Shown: piece after piece, positions 8,117 through 17,581 of the stretch
Layout of the letters: the number at the start of each line of letters is the position of its first letter
Numbering within the stretch: the stretch's first letter is position 1
Source: DASZIT01 sp052143315
GTDB taxonomy: Bacteria > Actinomycetota > Acidimicrobiia > Acidimicrobiales > RAAP-2
DNA: 57,832 nucleotides
NCBI GenBank assembly: GCA_052143315.1
Contig: JBKQTE010000056.1
Coordinates: 1-57,832, forward strand
Direction of reading: 5' to 3'
Notes under the pieces: model-generated
Told to the model about the DNA's origin: nothing
Databases searched by the model: none
What the model saw: only the letters and a program-made list of their open reading frames with translations
Position numbers and translations under genes: made by a program

Positions 8117-8736
8117 CCCAGCACCTCCTCCACCACGGCGTCGATCGGCCGGTCGGTGGTGTCGACGATCCTCGCCCCCTCGGCCACCTCCAGCGGGGAG
8201 ACCGTCCGGGTACTGTCCAGCCGGTCACGGCGGGCCACGCCGTCGGAGCCCTCGTCGCTCCGCCGCCGGGCCCGCTCCTCCGGCGAGGCGGTGAGGTAGA
8301 TCTTCAGCGACGCCTGGGGGAAGACCACCGAGCCGATGTCCCGGCCCTCCACCACCCCGCCGCCGTGGTCGGCCACCCACTGGCGCTGCCGGGCCACCAA
8401 TGCCCGGCGCACCTCGGGGTTGGCGGCCACCGCCGAGACCGCCCGGTTGACCTCGGGGCTCCGGATGGCCTCGGTGACGTCGACCCCGTCGGTCACCACC
8501 CGGTCGCCCACCTCGATCGAGACCGAACCGGCCAGATCGGCCACCGCCCCGGCATCGGCCGGGTCGACCCCGTCCCGGAGGGCCGCCCAGGCCACCGCCC
8601 GGTACATGGCGCCGGTGTCGAGGCGCTCGAGCCCGAGCTTCCGGGCCACCCGGAGCGACACGGTCGACTTCCCCGCCCCGGCCGGTCCGTCGATGGCGAT
8701 CACCCGGGGGGCCGGGTTCGGGTCGAGGCCGGTCAT
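8107..8736 (-). CDS. cmk: Cytidylate kinase
   Basis: Phosphorylates CMP/dCMP, 209 residues. The P-loop GPAGAGKST lies at 17-25, followed by LDTGAMYRAVAW and the NMP-binding motif EGRDIGSVVFP. The ATG at 8736 overlaps the aroA stop by 4 nt, and the end overlaps plsC by 10 nt, so aroA-cmk-plsC are coupled. Length and motifs match the bacterial family. Confidence 0.97.
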   Translation of the reverse strand: MTGLDPNPAPRVIAIDGPAGAGKSTVSLRVARKLGLERLDTGAMYRAVAWAALRDGVDPADAGAVADLAGSVSIEVGDRVVTDGVDVTEAIRSPEVNRAVSAVAANPEVRRALVARQRQWVADHGGGVVEGRDIGSVVFPQASLKIYLTASPEERARRRSDEGSDGVARRDRLDSTRTVSPLEVAEGARIVDTTDRPIDAVVEEVLGWL

Positions 8737-10046
8737 GCGTCCACCGTCAGGTCGTCGAGATCGTCGAGGAAGCCGGGGTAGCTGGTGGCCACCGCCTCCC
8801 AGCCGTCGATGGCCAGCGGCGCGGCTCCCGCCGGGCGGGCGGTGGCGGCCACCGCCGCCGCCATGGCCATCCGGTGGTCGCCGTGGGCATCGAAGGTCCC
8901 GTCACCGCTCCGCCGGAGCCCGCCGCCGGCCACCACCAGGTCGTCGCCGTCGACCCGGGCGGCCCCGCCCAGGGCGGTCACCATGGCGGCGGTCCCGGCC
9001 AGACGGTCCGACTCCTTCACCCGAAGCTCTCCCACGTGGCGGAAGCGGGTCTCCCCCGACGCCGTGGCCGCCGCCACCGCCAGGATGGGCACCTCGTCCA
9101 ACGACGGGATCTCCTCCGCCTCCACCACCGTGCCCGTCAGGGAGGCGTACCGGGAGGTGATGGAGCCGAGCCCCGCCGACGCCGGTGCCACGGTGACGTC
9201 GGCACCCATCCGCTGCAGCACGCCCACGAACCCGGTGCGCTCGGCCCCCAGGTGGACGTCGGTCACCGTCACCCGGCTTCCGGGGACGACGGCCGCCGCC
9301 ACCACCCAGAAGGCGGCCTGGGAGGGATCCCCGGGGACGGTCAGGGTGGCGGGCCGCAGCCGGCTCCGGCGCAGGCGGACGGTGCGCCCGGTCCCCGACG
9401 TCACCACCTCGATGTCGGCCCCCATGGCCGCCAGCAGCTCCTCGGTATGGGCCCGGGTGGCCACCGGCTCGTGGACCACCGTGTCGCCGTCGGCGTCGAG
9501 GCCGGCCAGCAGCACCGCCGACTTGACCTGGGCGCTGGCCATGGGTGGGGTGTACTCGATCCCGTGGAGGGCGCCCCCCTCCACGGTGACCGGGGGCAGG
9601 CAGCGCTCCCCCCGGCCGGTGACCCTGGCCCCCATGGCCGAGAGGGGGGTGGCCACCCGGTCCATGGGGCGGCGGCTCAGGGACTCGTCCCCCACCAGGG
9701 TGACGGTGAACGGCAGGCCAGCCAACAGGCCGATCAACAGCCGCATGCCGGTTCCCGAATTCCCCAGGTCCACCGGGCCGGTGGGGGCGTGCAGCCGCGA
9801 CCGGCCCCCTTCGACGGTGACCGTCCCGCCGTGGCTCTGTACCCCGGCCCCGAGGGCCTCGACGGCCAGCCGGGTGCGGTGGACGTCGTCGCCGTCGGAG
9901 AGGCCGGTGATGGTGGAGGTCCCCTCGGCCAGGCCGGACAGCATCAGCGCCCGGTGGGAGATGGACTTGTCACCGGGGACCCGCACCTCGCCGACCAGCC
10001 GCCTCCCTCCCCCGACGGAGACCGTCCCGGTGGCCGCCCCGGTCAC
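8733..10046 (-). CDS. aroA: 5-enolpyruvylshikimate-3-phosphate synthase
   Basis: Sixth step of the shikimate pathway, 437 residues. Signatures include GDKSISHRALMLSGLA, LGNSGTGMRLLIGLLAG, and the C-terminal RVKESDRL and GDHRMAMA. The GTG start overlaps the tyrA stop as GTGA. It is placed with tyrA and aroH, so one transcript supplies the steps leading to chorismate and on to prephenate and tyrosine. Start and length fit the family. Confidence 0.97.
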   Translation of the reverse strand: MTGAATGTVSVGGGRRLVGEVRVPGDKSISHRALMLSGLAEGTSTITGLSDGDDVHRTRLAVEALGAGVQSHGGTVTVEGGRSRLHAPTGPVDLGNSGTGMRLLIGLLAGLPFTVTLVGDESLSRRPMDRVATPLSAMGARVTGRGERCLPPVTVEGGALHGIEYTPPMASAQVKSAVLLAGLDADGDTVVHEPVATRAHTEELLAAMGADIEVVTSGTGRTVRLRRSRLRPATLTVPGDPSQAAFWVVAAAVVPGSRVTVTDVHLGAERTGFVGVLQRMGADVTVAPASAGLGSITSRYASLTGTVVEAEEIPSLDEVPILAVAAATASGETRFRHVGELRVKESDRLAGTAAMVTALGGAARVDGDDLVVAGGGLRRSGDGTFDAHGDHRMAMAAAVAATARPAGAAPLAIDGWEAVATSYPGFLDDLDDLTVDA

Positions 10047-11182
10047 CGGCTGCTCCCCACCGGGGTGCTGGTGGCCCGGTAGCCCCCCTCGGCCAGGGCG
10101 GCCAGGAGGGTGGGCGCCGCCCCACCGTCGACCACCAGCACCAGGACCCCACGGTCGCCCTCCACCGAGTGGGCGATGTCGGCGTCGACCACGTTGACCC
10201 CGAGCTGGGCGGCCAGGGTGTAGATCTCGGCGAACTCCCCGGTCCGGTCGGGCACCGGCACCCGCACCTCCACCAGGTCCTCGGCCTGGGGCACCCGCTC
10301 GCCCAGGGCCCGCCGGGCCAGGGCCGCCCGGTCGAGGACCTCCAGCAGCGAGGTGTGGTCGTGCTCGGCCACCAGCCGGCGCATGTCGCCGAGGGCGTCG
10401 ATCAACAGGTCGAGGGTGGCCACGATGGCCTCGGCGTTGTCGTCGCAGATGTCGGGCCAGATGGTGGGTGCCCCGGCGGCGACGCGGGTCATGTCGCGGA
10501 AGCCCCCGGCGGCCAGCTTCAGGAGGGGCCGGTGCTCCTCCCCCAGCCCGGCGGCCAGGTCCATCAGGGTGGCGGCGGTCAGGTGGGGCACGTGGGAGAC
10601 CACCGCCACCAGGGCGTCGTGCTGGTCGGGGGCCAGGGCCACCACGTCGGCGCCCAGGTCGGCCAGGATCCCCCGGAGGCGGGTGTAGGCCAGGGGGTCG
10701 GTCTGGGCCGTCGGGGTGAGGACCCAGGTGGCCCCGACGAAGAGGTCGGCCGAGGCGCCGTCCACCCCCACCTGCTCGGAGCCGGCCATGGGGTGGCCGC
10801 CGACGAAGAAGGGGTGGTCGACCGAGGCCACCAGCGGCCCCTTCACACTGCCGACGTCGGTGACCACCGCGTCGGGGCGGCGGTCGGGGCGGGCCAGGAG
10901 CCCGGCGATCACCCCGGTGGCGGCGTGCACCGGGGTGGCCACCACCACCAGGGAGGCGTCGGGGTCATCGCCCTCGACGGTCAGGGCGCCCAGCTCGACG
11001 GCCCGGGCGGCCACCCCGGGGGCGGCGTCGACCCCGCTGACGTGCCAGCCCCGCTCGACGAGGGCCATCCCCACCGACGCTCCGATCAGCCCGGTCCCGA
11101 CGATCATGGCCCGGTCGGGCCGGAGGCCGCCTCCGTTGGGTGTGGGGGACCCGTCGCCGACCTCAGTCGGGGAGGTCGTCAC
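10043..11182 (-). CDS. tyrA: Prephenate dehydrogenase with ACT domain
   Basis: Oxidises prephenate toward tyrosine with NAD(P). 379 residues: a Rossmann motif VGTGLIGASVG near residue 28, the HPMAGSEQ substrate motif, an all-helical dimerisation domain, then a C-terminal ACT domain (about 295-379, DLVEVRVPVPDRTGEFAEIY) that normally binds tyrosine for feedback control. The GTG start lies inside the end of aroH (20-nt overlap) and the stop overlaps aroA, indicating strong translational coupling. Confidence 0.95.
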   Translation of the reverse strand: MTTSPTEVGDGSPTPNGGGLRPDRAMIVGTGLIGASVGMALVERGWHVSGVDAAPGVAARAVELGALTVEGDDPDASLVVVATPVHAATGVIAGLLARPDRRPDAVVTDVGSVKGPLVASVDHPFFVGGHPMAGSEQVGVDGASADLFVGATWVLTPTAQTDPLAYTRLRGILADLGADVVALAPDQHDALVAVVSHVPHLTAATLMDLAAGLGEEHRPLLKLAAGGFRDMTRVAAGAPTIWPDICDDNAEAIVATLDLLIDALGDMRRLVAEHDHTSLLEVLDRAALARRALGERVPQAEDLVEVRVPVPDRTGEFAEIYTLAAQLGVNVVDADIAHSVEGDRGVLVLVVDGGAAPTLLAALAEGGYRATSTPVGSSR

Positions 11183-11531
11183 GGAGTCCCCTGGCGCCCT
11201 CGAGGTAGACGTGGTGCATGTCGCTTCGGGGTCGCGACGTCTCCACGTGGAGCATCACCCGGATACAGCGGGGCACCGAGCCGACGATGGCCAGCTCGCG
11301 GGCGCAGATGAGGGGCACCGCCCCCAGGCCGATGCTGCGGGCGGCCGTGGCCGGGAAGGTGGAGACGACGTCCTCGGTGGCGGTGAACAGGATGGAGATG
11401 ATGTCGTCCTCGTCCAGCCCGTTGCGATCGAGGATCTGGCGGAGCAGCTCCACCACCCGCTCGCTGATGGACTCCACGGTGTCGGCGTCGACCGTGGTCG
11501 CGCCGCGGATGGCTCGCACGGACGTAGGCAC
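11163..11531 (-). CDS. aroH: Chorismate mutase, AroH type
   Basis: Converts chorismate to prephenate. 122 residues of the trimeric AroH class (Bacillus subtilis type), rather than the helical AroQ class. Visible motifs are VRAIRGATTV, LFTATEDVVSTFPATAAR, VPLICARE and PRCIRVMLHVET, which carry the Arg and Glu active-site residues. The GTG start is preceded by TAACAT 8 nt upstream, so this may be a separate, nearly leaderless transcript start inside the scpA operon. Confidence 0.95.
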   Translation of the reverse strand: MPTSVRAIRGATTVDADTVESISERVVELLRQILDRNGLDEDDIISILFTATEDVVSTFPATAARSIGLGAVPLICARELAIVGSVPRCIRVMLHVETSRPRSDMHHVYLEGARGLRDDLPD

Positions 11532-11542
11532 AGCCTGGCATG

Positions 11543-12304
11543 TTAGTCAGGGGCCGGAGCAGGGTCGTCCCTGGGTACGGCGGCCGCGGCCAGCGCGCGG
11601 ACCTCGTCGATGGTGAGGAGGCGCCACTCCCCCGGGCCCAGCGTGGGGTCGGTGAGCGGGCCGATGCGGGTGCGGACCAGCCGCACCACCGGGTGGCCCA
11701 CCGCCTCGCACATCCGCCGGACCTGGCGGTTCCGGCCCTCGTGGATGACGATCCGCAGCAGCGACGGCGCCACCACCGCCACCCGGGCGGGGGCGGTCAT
11801 CCCATCGTCGAGCTCGATCCCGTCGCGCAGGCGCCGGACGTCGCCGGCGGTGGGCACCCCCTCCACCTCCACCAGGTACTCCTTGGGGACCCCGAACGAC
11901 GGGTGGGTGAGACGGTGGGCCAGCCCACCGTTGTTGGTCAGGATCAGGAGGCCCTCGCTGTCCATGTCCAGTCGGCCCACCGGGAAGACACGGGGCTCGG
12001 CGGGCACCATGGTCACGACGGTGGGCCGGCCGTGGGTGTCCTCGGCGGTGCTCACCACCCCGGCCGGCTTGTTCAGGAGGTAGTGGACCAGGCCCGGGAC
12101 GACCGGGAGCGGCACGCCGTCCAGCTCCACCTCGTCGACCGACGGGTCGATCCGCCGGCCCAGCACCGGGATCTCCCCGTTGACGGTGACACGCCCGGCG
12201 GTGATCAGGTCCTCGCACACCCGTCGGGACCCGAGGCCGATGCGGGCCAGGACCTTCTGCAGCCGCTCTCCCCCACCCAGGGGCTCCGCCTGGACGTCAG
12301 CCAT
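11543..12304 (-). CDS. rluB: RsuA/RluB-family pseudouridine synthase
   Basis: 253 residues from ATG 12304. An N-terminal S4 RNA-binding domain (RLQKVLARIGLGSRRVCEDLI) is followed by the catalytic domain with the Asp in PVGRLDMDSEGLLILTNNG and the motif HEGRNRQVRRM. The family modifies 23S or 16S rRNA, and the gene after scpAB is usually assigned to 23S rRNA (RluB). The open frame upstream of 12304 is a shadow of scpB; the true start overlaps the scpB end by 8 nt. Confidence 0.93.
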   Translation of the reverse strand: MADVQAEPLGGGERLQKVLARIGLGSRRVCEDLITAGRVTVNGEIPVLGRRIDPSVDEVELDGVPLPVVPGLVHYLLNKPAGVVSTAEDTHGRPTVVTMVPAEPRVFPVGRLDMDSEGLLILTNNGGLAHRLTHPSFGVPKEYLVEVEGVPTAGDVRRLRDGIELDDGMTAPARVAVVAPSLLRIVIHEGRNRQVRRMCEAVGHPVVRLVRTRIGPLTDPTLGPGEWRLLTIDEVRALAAAAVPRDDPAPAPD

Positions 12305-12869
12305 CGACGACCGGGCGCATCCGCTCCTCGAGCTCGCCGACGGCCTCGGGGCCGGGAAGGAGGTCCGCCACCGGTGGCAGCTGATCGACCCGGTCGAGCC
12401 CCAGCCGCTCGAGGAAGGCGTCGGTGGTGGCGTACAGCACGGCCTGGCCGGGCCCGGTGGCCCGCCCCACCGGGCAGATGTAGCCGCGGTGTTCGAGCAG
12501 CCGGACCACCCCGTCGACGTTGACCCCTCGGAGGGCGGCGATCTGGGCCCGGGACACCGGCTGCTTGTAGGCCACGATGGCCAGGGTCTCGAGGGCGGCG
12601 GCCGACAGGCGCGACGACACCCCCACGTTGGCGAAGCGCTCCACGTAGGGGGCGAGGTCCGGATGGGTCTGGATCCGGAAGCCACCGGCGATCCGGGCCA
12701 CCTCGAAGCCGCGGTTGCCGGCCCGGCACGACTCGGCCAGCTCGTCGCAGAACGGGCCCACCTGCTCCACCGGGATCTCCAGCAGCTCGGCCAGGAGCCC
12801 CGGCGGCACCGGCTCGACGGCCACGGTCAGCACGGCCTCGATGGCGCGGGCCTGGTCGGAGAGGGGCAT
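12297..12869 (-). CDS. scpB: Segregation and condensation protein B
   Basis: Winged-helix partner of ScpA and SMC in bacterial condensin, 190 residues. The two winged-helix domains and the conserved stretch SAAALETLAIVAYKQPVSRAQI with DGVVRLLEHRGYI are visible. The ATG start abuts the scpA stop with no gap. The smc gene itself is not in this window. Confidence 0.95.
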   Translation of the reverse strand: MPLSDQARAIEAVLTVAVEPVPPGLLAELLEIPVEQVGPFCDELAESCRAGNRGFEVARIAGGFRIQTHPDLAPYVERFANVGVSSRLSAAALETLAIVAYKQPVSRAQIAALRGVNVDGVVRLLEHRGYICPVGRATGPGQAVLYATTDAFLERLGLDRVDQLPPVADLLPGPEAVGELEERMRPVVDG

Positions 12870-13649
12870 TCAGCCCTCGTACTCGTCGTACTCGGCACCG
12901 GCCAGCACCGGCACCTGGGAGCCGGCCACCCACTCCACCTCGAGATCGCCGAAGGTGTGGCCCTGGTCGAGCGAGATCCGTCCTTGCTTGCACAGCTCCA
13001 GCAGGGCCAGGAAGCGGACGATGATCTCGATCCGGGTGCCCAGGTGACGGGTGAGCCCGCGGAAGGTGGCCCGTCCCTCCAGTGGCAGGCGGACCTCCAG
13101 CTCGCTGACCGCCTCGGACACGGTGACCGCGTCCACCGTGACGTGGTAGAGGTCGACCGCCGGGACCGGCTGGGCGGCGGTGGCCCGGAGGTAGGCGGCG
13201 GCCACCTGCTCGGGGGTGATGCCCGCCAGCAGGTCAGGGGCGTGGACCACGAACCCGTCGTCCAGGCCGGCGGTTCGCGGCACCGCCCGGGCCGCCCGCT
13301 CGAAGAGGACGGTGAAGCTGTCGGCCGCCGCCGCGTAGGCCTGGCACTCGAGGAGCCGGGCGAGGAGCAGGTCCCGCTCCTCCCAGCCGATCAGCTCCTC
13401 GTCGGGTTCGACGTCGTCGGGCCCCGGCAGGAGGCGACGTGACTTCAGCTCGACCAGCACCGCCGCCACCACCAGGAACTCCGAGGCGGTGGCCAGGTCG
13501 ACCGACTCCCAGCCGGCCATCTCCGTCACGAAGGCATCGACCACCGAGGCCAGAGGGATGTCGTAGATGTCCAGCTGGTGGGTGGTGACCAGCTGGAGCA
13601 GGGCGTCGATCGGCCCCTCGAAGGCGGGAATGGAGACGGTGGCGGGCAC
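12870..13649 (-). CDS. scpA: Segregation and condensation protein A
   Basis: Kleisin subunit of the SMC-ScpAB condensin, 259 residues. The N-terminal signature is FEGPIDALLQLVTTHQLDIYDIPLA; a central segment around LLPGPDDVEPDEEL and a C-terminal winged helix follow. The GTG at 13649 is chosen because a TATCGT -10 lies 7 nt upstream; the open frame continues upstream but into the divergent trpS promoter. It heads the eight-gene scpA-to-plsC block. Confidence 0.93.
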   Translation of the reverse strand: MPATVSIPAFEGPIDALLQLVTTHQLDIYDIPLASVVDAFVTEMAGWESVDLATASEFLVVAAVLVELKSRRLLPGPDDVEPDEELIGWEERDLLLARLLECQAYAAAADSFTVLFERAARAVPRTAGLDDGFVVHAPDLLAGITPEQVAAAYLRATAAQPVPAVDLYHVTVDAVTVSEAVSELEVRLPLEGRATFRGLTRHLGTRIEIIVRFLALLELCKQGRISLDQGHTFGDLEVEWVAGSQVPVLAGAEYDEYEG

Positions 13650-13656
13650 GGCCCCG

Positions 13657-13662
13657 ACGATA
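13657..13662 (-). promoter_or_regulatory. -10 element for scpA operon, leaderless type
   Basis: TATCGT on the minus strand with a 7-nt gap to the scpA GTG. It forms a divergent pair with the trpS -10 about 43 bp away, so the two transcripts share a short intergenic region. Confidence 0.5.
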
Positions 13663-13704
13663 CCGGGTGGGCGGGAGCCCGCCGTGCACCTCGCCGGTGC
13701 CGCA

Positions 13705-13710
13705 TACGAT
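13705..13710 (+). promoter_or_regulatory. -10 element for trpS
   Basis: TACGAT ends 8 nt before the trpS ATG at 13719. A start at about +7 to +8 would give a leaderless trpS mRNA. Confidence 0.5.
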
Positions 13711-13718
13711 GACCGGCT

Positions 13719-14702
13719 ATGTCGAAGGTTCTCTCCGGTATCCAGCCCAGTGGCGATCTCCATCTGGGGAACTACCTGGGGGCGATCCGGACCTGGGTGG
13801 CGGACCAGCGCACCCACGAGGCCACCTACTGCGTGGTCGACCTCCACGCCCTCACCCTCGACATCGACCCGGCCGAGCTCCGGACCCGCACCTACGAGAC
13901 CGCCCTCGACCTGCTGGCCGCCGGGCTCGACCCCGACCGCTGCACGCTGTTCGTGCAGAGCCACGTCCCCGAGCACCCCCGCCTCACCTGGCTGCTGGAG
14001 TGCACCGCCACCATGGGGGAACTGGGGCGGATGTTGGCCTTCAAGGAGAAGTCCGAGGGCCAGAAGTCGGTCCGGGCCGGCCTGTTCACCTACCCGGTCT
14101 TACAGGCCGCCGACATCCTGCTCTACGACACCGAGCGGGTGCCGGTGGGCGAGGACCAGCGCCAGCACATCGAGCTCACCCGCCAGCTGGCCCTCCGCTT
14201 CAACGCCCGGTACGGGGAGACCTTCGTGGTGCCGGCGGCGGCGGTGCCGGCGCTGGGAGCCCGCGTCATGGACCTGCAGAACCCGACCCGGAAGATGTCC
14301 AAGTCGGTCAGCTCCCCGCTCGGTACCGTCCTGGTGCTCGACTCCCCGGACGAGATCGTCCGCAAGGTGCGCAGGGCGGTGACCGACACCGACGGCGAGG
14401 TCCGCTACGACCGCCAGGCGAAGCCCGGGTTGGCCAACCTGATCGAGCTCCTGGCGGTGGCCACCGACCGCTCCCCCGTCGAGGTGGCCGGCTCCTACGA
14501 CCGCTACGGCGACCTGAAGCGTGACGTCGGCGAGGCCCTGGTCGAGCTGCTCCGGCCGCTCCAGCAGCGGCGGCGGGAGCTGGCCGCCGACCCCGGGGCG
14601 GTGGCGGCCCTGCTGGCGGTGGGGGCCGACAAGGCCGGTGCCGTGGCCTCGGCCACCTACCGGCGGGCCGCCGACGCCATGGGCCTCCTCAGCCCGGGCT
14701 GA
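13719..14702 (+). CDS. trpS: Tryptophanyl-tRNA synthetase
   Basis: Class I aminoacyl-tRNA synthetase, 327 residues. The HIGH-equivalent is in SGIQPSGDLHLGNYLGA, and the KMSKS loop is exact. The ADILLYD and GEDQRQHIELTR motifs mark tryptophan and ATP binding. It is transcribed alone, divergently from scpA. Its last 14 nt overlap the 3' end of the convergent YfhO-like gene. Confidence 0.97.
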   Translation: MSKVLSGIQPSGDLHLGNYLGAIRTWVADQRTHEATYCVVDLHALTLDIDPAELRTRTYETALDLLAAGLDPDRCTLFVQSHVPEHPRLTWLLECTATMGELGRMLAFKEKSEGQKSVRAGLFTYPVLQAADILLYDTERVPVGEDQRQHIELTRQLALRFNARYGETFVVPAAAVPALGARVMDLQNPTRKMSKSVSSPLGTVLVLDSPDEIVRKVRRAVTDTDGEVRYDRQAKPGLANLIELLAVATDRSPVEVAGSYDRYGDLKRDVGEALVELLRPLQQRRRELAADPGAVAALLAVGADKAGAVASATYRRAADAMGLLSPG

Positions 14703-17535
14703 ACCGGTCGGGGGCCGACGACCGCCGCGCCCGGCGGCGGACGCCGATCCACTCGGCCACCGCCCAGCCGACGACGGCGGCACCCGTCACCCCCGACACC
14801 GCCGACCCGACCAGTGCCGGTGCGGGCCGGTAGGTGAAGGTGACCACGTAGGTGCCGGAGGCGAGCGCGACCTCCTGGACGGCACCGGACCGGCGGACGG
14901 TCACCGGGCTGGGTGCCCCGGTGGCCCGGCCCGACCTCGGGTCGACCGGCTGGACGGTGGCGCGCCACCCGGTGGTCCACGCCACGCTGCGCACCAGCCC
15001 GATCGGCCCGGCGGCGTGGACGGCGATCCGCTGCGAGCCGCCCGGCGACGGTGCCGGGGTGTGCACGGCGGTCCCCGTCGGGGCCGGGCCCCCGGACAGG
15101 CCGACAGCCCATGCCCACCCCATGGCCTGGGTGTTGCGGAACACACCGAACGGCCCGATGGAGCCGGTGAACACCCAGTGCGGGGCGGCCACCCTTCCCT
15201 GCAGCCGGCCGTTCAACCGCACGCTGCCGCCCTCGAGCGTGGTGACGGCGGGCACGCCCACCGTCACCGACCGGGTGCCGAGGTTCTCCACCACCAGGCC
15301 GCCGGCCGGGGCGGCGGCGCCGACGGTGAACGAGATGGCCGCCCCGGCCACGCCGCCGCCGTGGACCGACGAGGCCGGCAGCCACCGGGTGCCCCCGGAC
15401 GCCCCCACCAGCCCGACCCGGACGCCGCCGGCATCGCCCGACAGCACCGGGACGGTGCCGTGCTCGACGGTCAGGACCCCACCGAAGTACCACTGCCGGG
15501 ACGCCGTCGGGGCGACCGGCTGGTGGTTCAGGGACGGGTCGGCGTCGTCCACCGGGTCGGTGGGGGCCGCCGGGTACTGGATGGCCGACGGGGCGCTGGT
15601 CGAGGGGGTGACGAAGTAGCCGGGCAGCGAGAGCAGTACCCGGGTGTTCAGCCGGTCCCAGGTCGGCCCGGCCAGGGTGGTCGGGTCGAGGTCCTCCTGG
15701 TCGTGGGCGCCGGTGGCCGAGTAGTAGCCGTTGTCGACCAAGGCCGCGTAGCCCTGGGAGCTGGCCAGCTGCCGGGGCACGTTGAGGTCGGTCTGGCCCA
15801 TGTCGACGAGGGGGACGGCGTCGAAGTAGTCGGGGTCGTAGATGGCGAACCGGCCGTCACCGGTGGCCGACGCCAGCTGCCCGGCCGTCGGCCCGCTGGC
15901 GTGGGCCACCGCGGAGGGGACCGGCGGGTGCACCGACCCCAGGGCGAACAGACCCAGGTCCACCACCATCACCACCGCCAGCAGGCGGCGCAGCGTGGCC
16001 GGCCCGAAGTGGCGCTCGGTCAGCACCACCCAGGTGGCGGACCCGGCGATGCCCAGCTCCAGGGTGGCGAGCACCGCCAGCCGCCGTTGGTCGGAGCGGC
16101 TGATGCCGTAGACCTGGCCCAGGGCGTGGATCAGCGTGCCGGGCACCGTCCACATCAGCACGCACACCGCCGCCACCAGGGCCACCGGCAGGCAGGTCAG
16201 GACGACCTCGACCCGGCGGCTCGGGGTGCCACGGTGGCGGCGGTGGCGCGGCCCGACGGGCTCGCCCCCGTCCCGGCGGTCGAGGAGCACGTGGACCCAC
16301 CAGCCCAGCAGGACGGCCAGGGAGAAGTCGACCAGCAGCAGGTTCCGGTTGAGCAGGCGTTGCCCGTTGAGGCCCGGGACGAGATAGAGGAGGTGGCCGA
16401 AGGGGGTGGCGCCACCGAGGGCGGCCAGCACGCCCACCGCCATGATGGCGTACCAGATCCACCACTGCCCGGACTCCGGGCGCCGGCGCCACCGGGCGGC
16501 CAGCAGGGAGGCGGCGGCGATGGCGGCCAGGATGCCCACGTAGCCGGACACCTCGGGGAAGTTGTACTCCCCGACGAAGTTCCCGGTGGCGCTCTGATTG
16601 GTACCCAGGGCGAAGGGCGAGACCAGCAGGGCCAGGGAGCGGGGAGGGAGCGAGCCGCTGATGAAGAAGGCGTACCCGCCGTTGTTCCGCTGGGACTGGG
16701 CCACGAAGGCCAGCCCGGGGACCAGCTGGGCCGCCCCCAGCGCCACTCCGACGGCCACACCGGCCACCATCGACACCAGCGACCGCACCGACCACGCCCG
16801 GTTGGCCCGGCTCACCAGCCGCTGGCTCCAGAGGCGGTAGACGAGGTAGAGGACACCCAGGGTGGCGCCGTCGATGAACGACTCGGGCCCACCGGCCAGG
16901 ATCGACATGCCGGTGCTGACGGCCAGCAGGCCGGCCCACCACCGCCGGTGCCGGCGCCACCGACCGGTCGGCTCCGGTCCGGGCGGCGGGGTGGTCAGGG
17001 CGTGGACGGCCAGCAGCATCCACGGCACCCAGGCGGCACCCTCGATGAGGTCGATGTGGACCAGCTGGACGTTCATGAAGCCGGCGAAGACGAAGGCGGC
17101 GGCGCCCATGGTGGCGGCGAACGACGACACCTGCAGGCGCCGGAGGAACAGGTACATGCCGGCCAGGGCCACGTCGTAGGCGAGGGCGAGGTTGAGCGTC
17201 CAGGCCACCTCCGACGGCAGCACGGCGAACAGCCAGGTCGTCGGGTAGGCGGCCCCGGCGTTGAACCCCCCGAGGAGCGGGGTGCCGCTGTAGAGATAGG
17301 GGTCGAGCAGGGGCGGGACCCCGCCGCGCAGGTCGTGGCCCACCAGCACCCGGAGCGGGAAGTTCTGGATGAGGTCGTCCCCGTCGAGGAACACCCGGCC
17401 GAACAGGAGCGGCGCCCCGAAGGCCACCAGCGGCACCAGCAGGAGGATCACCAGCGTCGGGTGGCTCCTGACCCATCGGAGGGCCACGGCCACCGGTGGC
17501 GCTCCGATGGGTGTCGGGGCCCCGGGGCTCACCAC
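14689..17535 (-). CDS. YfhO-like multi-spanning membrane protein (GT-C fold)
   Basis: 948 residues. After a first helix near residues 27-46, the segment FLDGDDLIQNFPLRVLVGHDLRGGVPPLLDPYLYSGTPL matches the acidic-loop signature of YfhO/GT-C glycosyltransferases: an Asp pair after TM1, then a loop ahead of a long series of helices. A large extracytoplasmic region of about 400 residues with β-rich character follows, and a last helix with a basic tail closes the protein (about 905-948). Probably transfers sugars from a polyprenyl-phosphate donor outside the membrane; the acceptor is unknown. It follows the M50 protease by 46 nt. Confidence 0.8.
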   Translation of the reverse strand: MVSPGAPTPIGAPPVAVALRWVRSHPTLVILLLVPLVAFGAPLLFGRVFLDGDDLIQNFPLRVLVGHDLRGGVPPLLDPYLYSGTPLLGGFNAGAAYPTTWLFAVLPSEVAWTLNLALAYDVALAGMYLFLRRLQVSSFAATMGAAAFVFAGFMNVQLVHIDLIEGAAWVPWMLLAVHALTTPPPGPEPTGRWRRHRRWWAGLLAVSTGMSILAGGPESFIDGATLGVLYLVYRLWSQRLVSRANRAWSVRSLVSMVAGVAVGVALGAAQLVPGLAFVAQSQRNNGGYAFFISGSLPPRSLALLVSPFALGTNQSATGNFVGEYNFPEVSGYVGILAAIAAASLLAARWRRRPESGQWWIWYAIMAVGVLAALGGATPFGHLLYLVPGLNGQRLLNRNLLLVDFSLAVLLGWWVHVLLDRRDGGEPVGPRHRRHRGTPSRRVEVVLTCLPVALVAAVCVLMWTVPGTLIHALGQVYGISRSDQRRLAVLATLELGIAGSATWVVLTERHFGPATLRRLLAVVMVVDLGLFALGSVHPPVPSAVAHASGPTAGQLASATGDGRFAIYDPDYFDAVPLVDMGQTDLNVPRQLASSQGYAALVDNGYYSATGAHDQEDLDPTTLAGPTWDRLNTRVLLSLPGYFVTPSTSAPSAIQYPAAPTDPVDDADPSLNHQPVAPTASRQWYFGGVLTVEHGTVPVLSGDAGGVRVGLVGASGGTRWLPASSVHGGGVAGAAISFTVGAAAPAGGLVVENLGTRSVTVGVPAVTTLEGGSVRLNGRLQGRVAAPHWVFTGSIGPFGVFRNTQAMGWAWAVGLSGGPAPTGTAVHTPAPSPGGSQRIAVHAAGPIGLVRSVAWTTGWRATVQPVDPRSGRATGAPSPVTVRRSGAVQEVALASGTYVVTFTYRPAPALVGSAVSGVTGAAVVGWAVAEWIGVRRRARRSSAPDRFSPG

Positions 17536-17581
17536 CGCGTCGACGCCGGGGAGCCTCCGGTCATGGGGCCGGCCGCACCGC

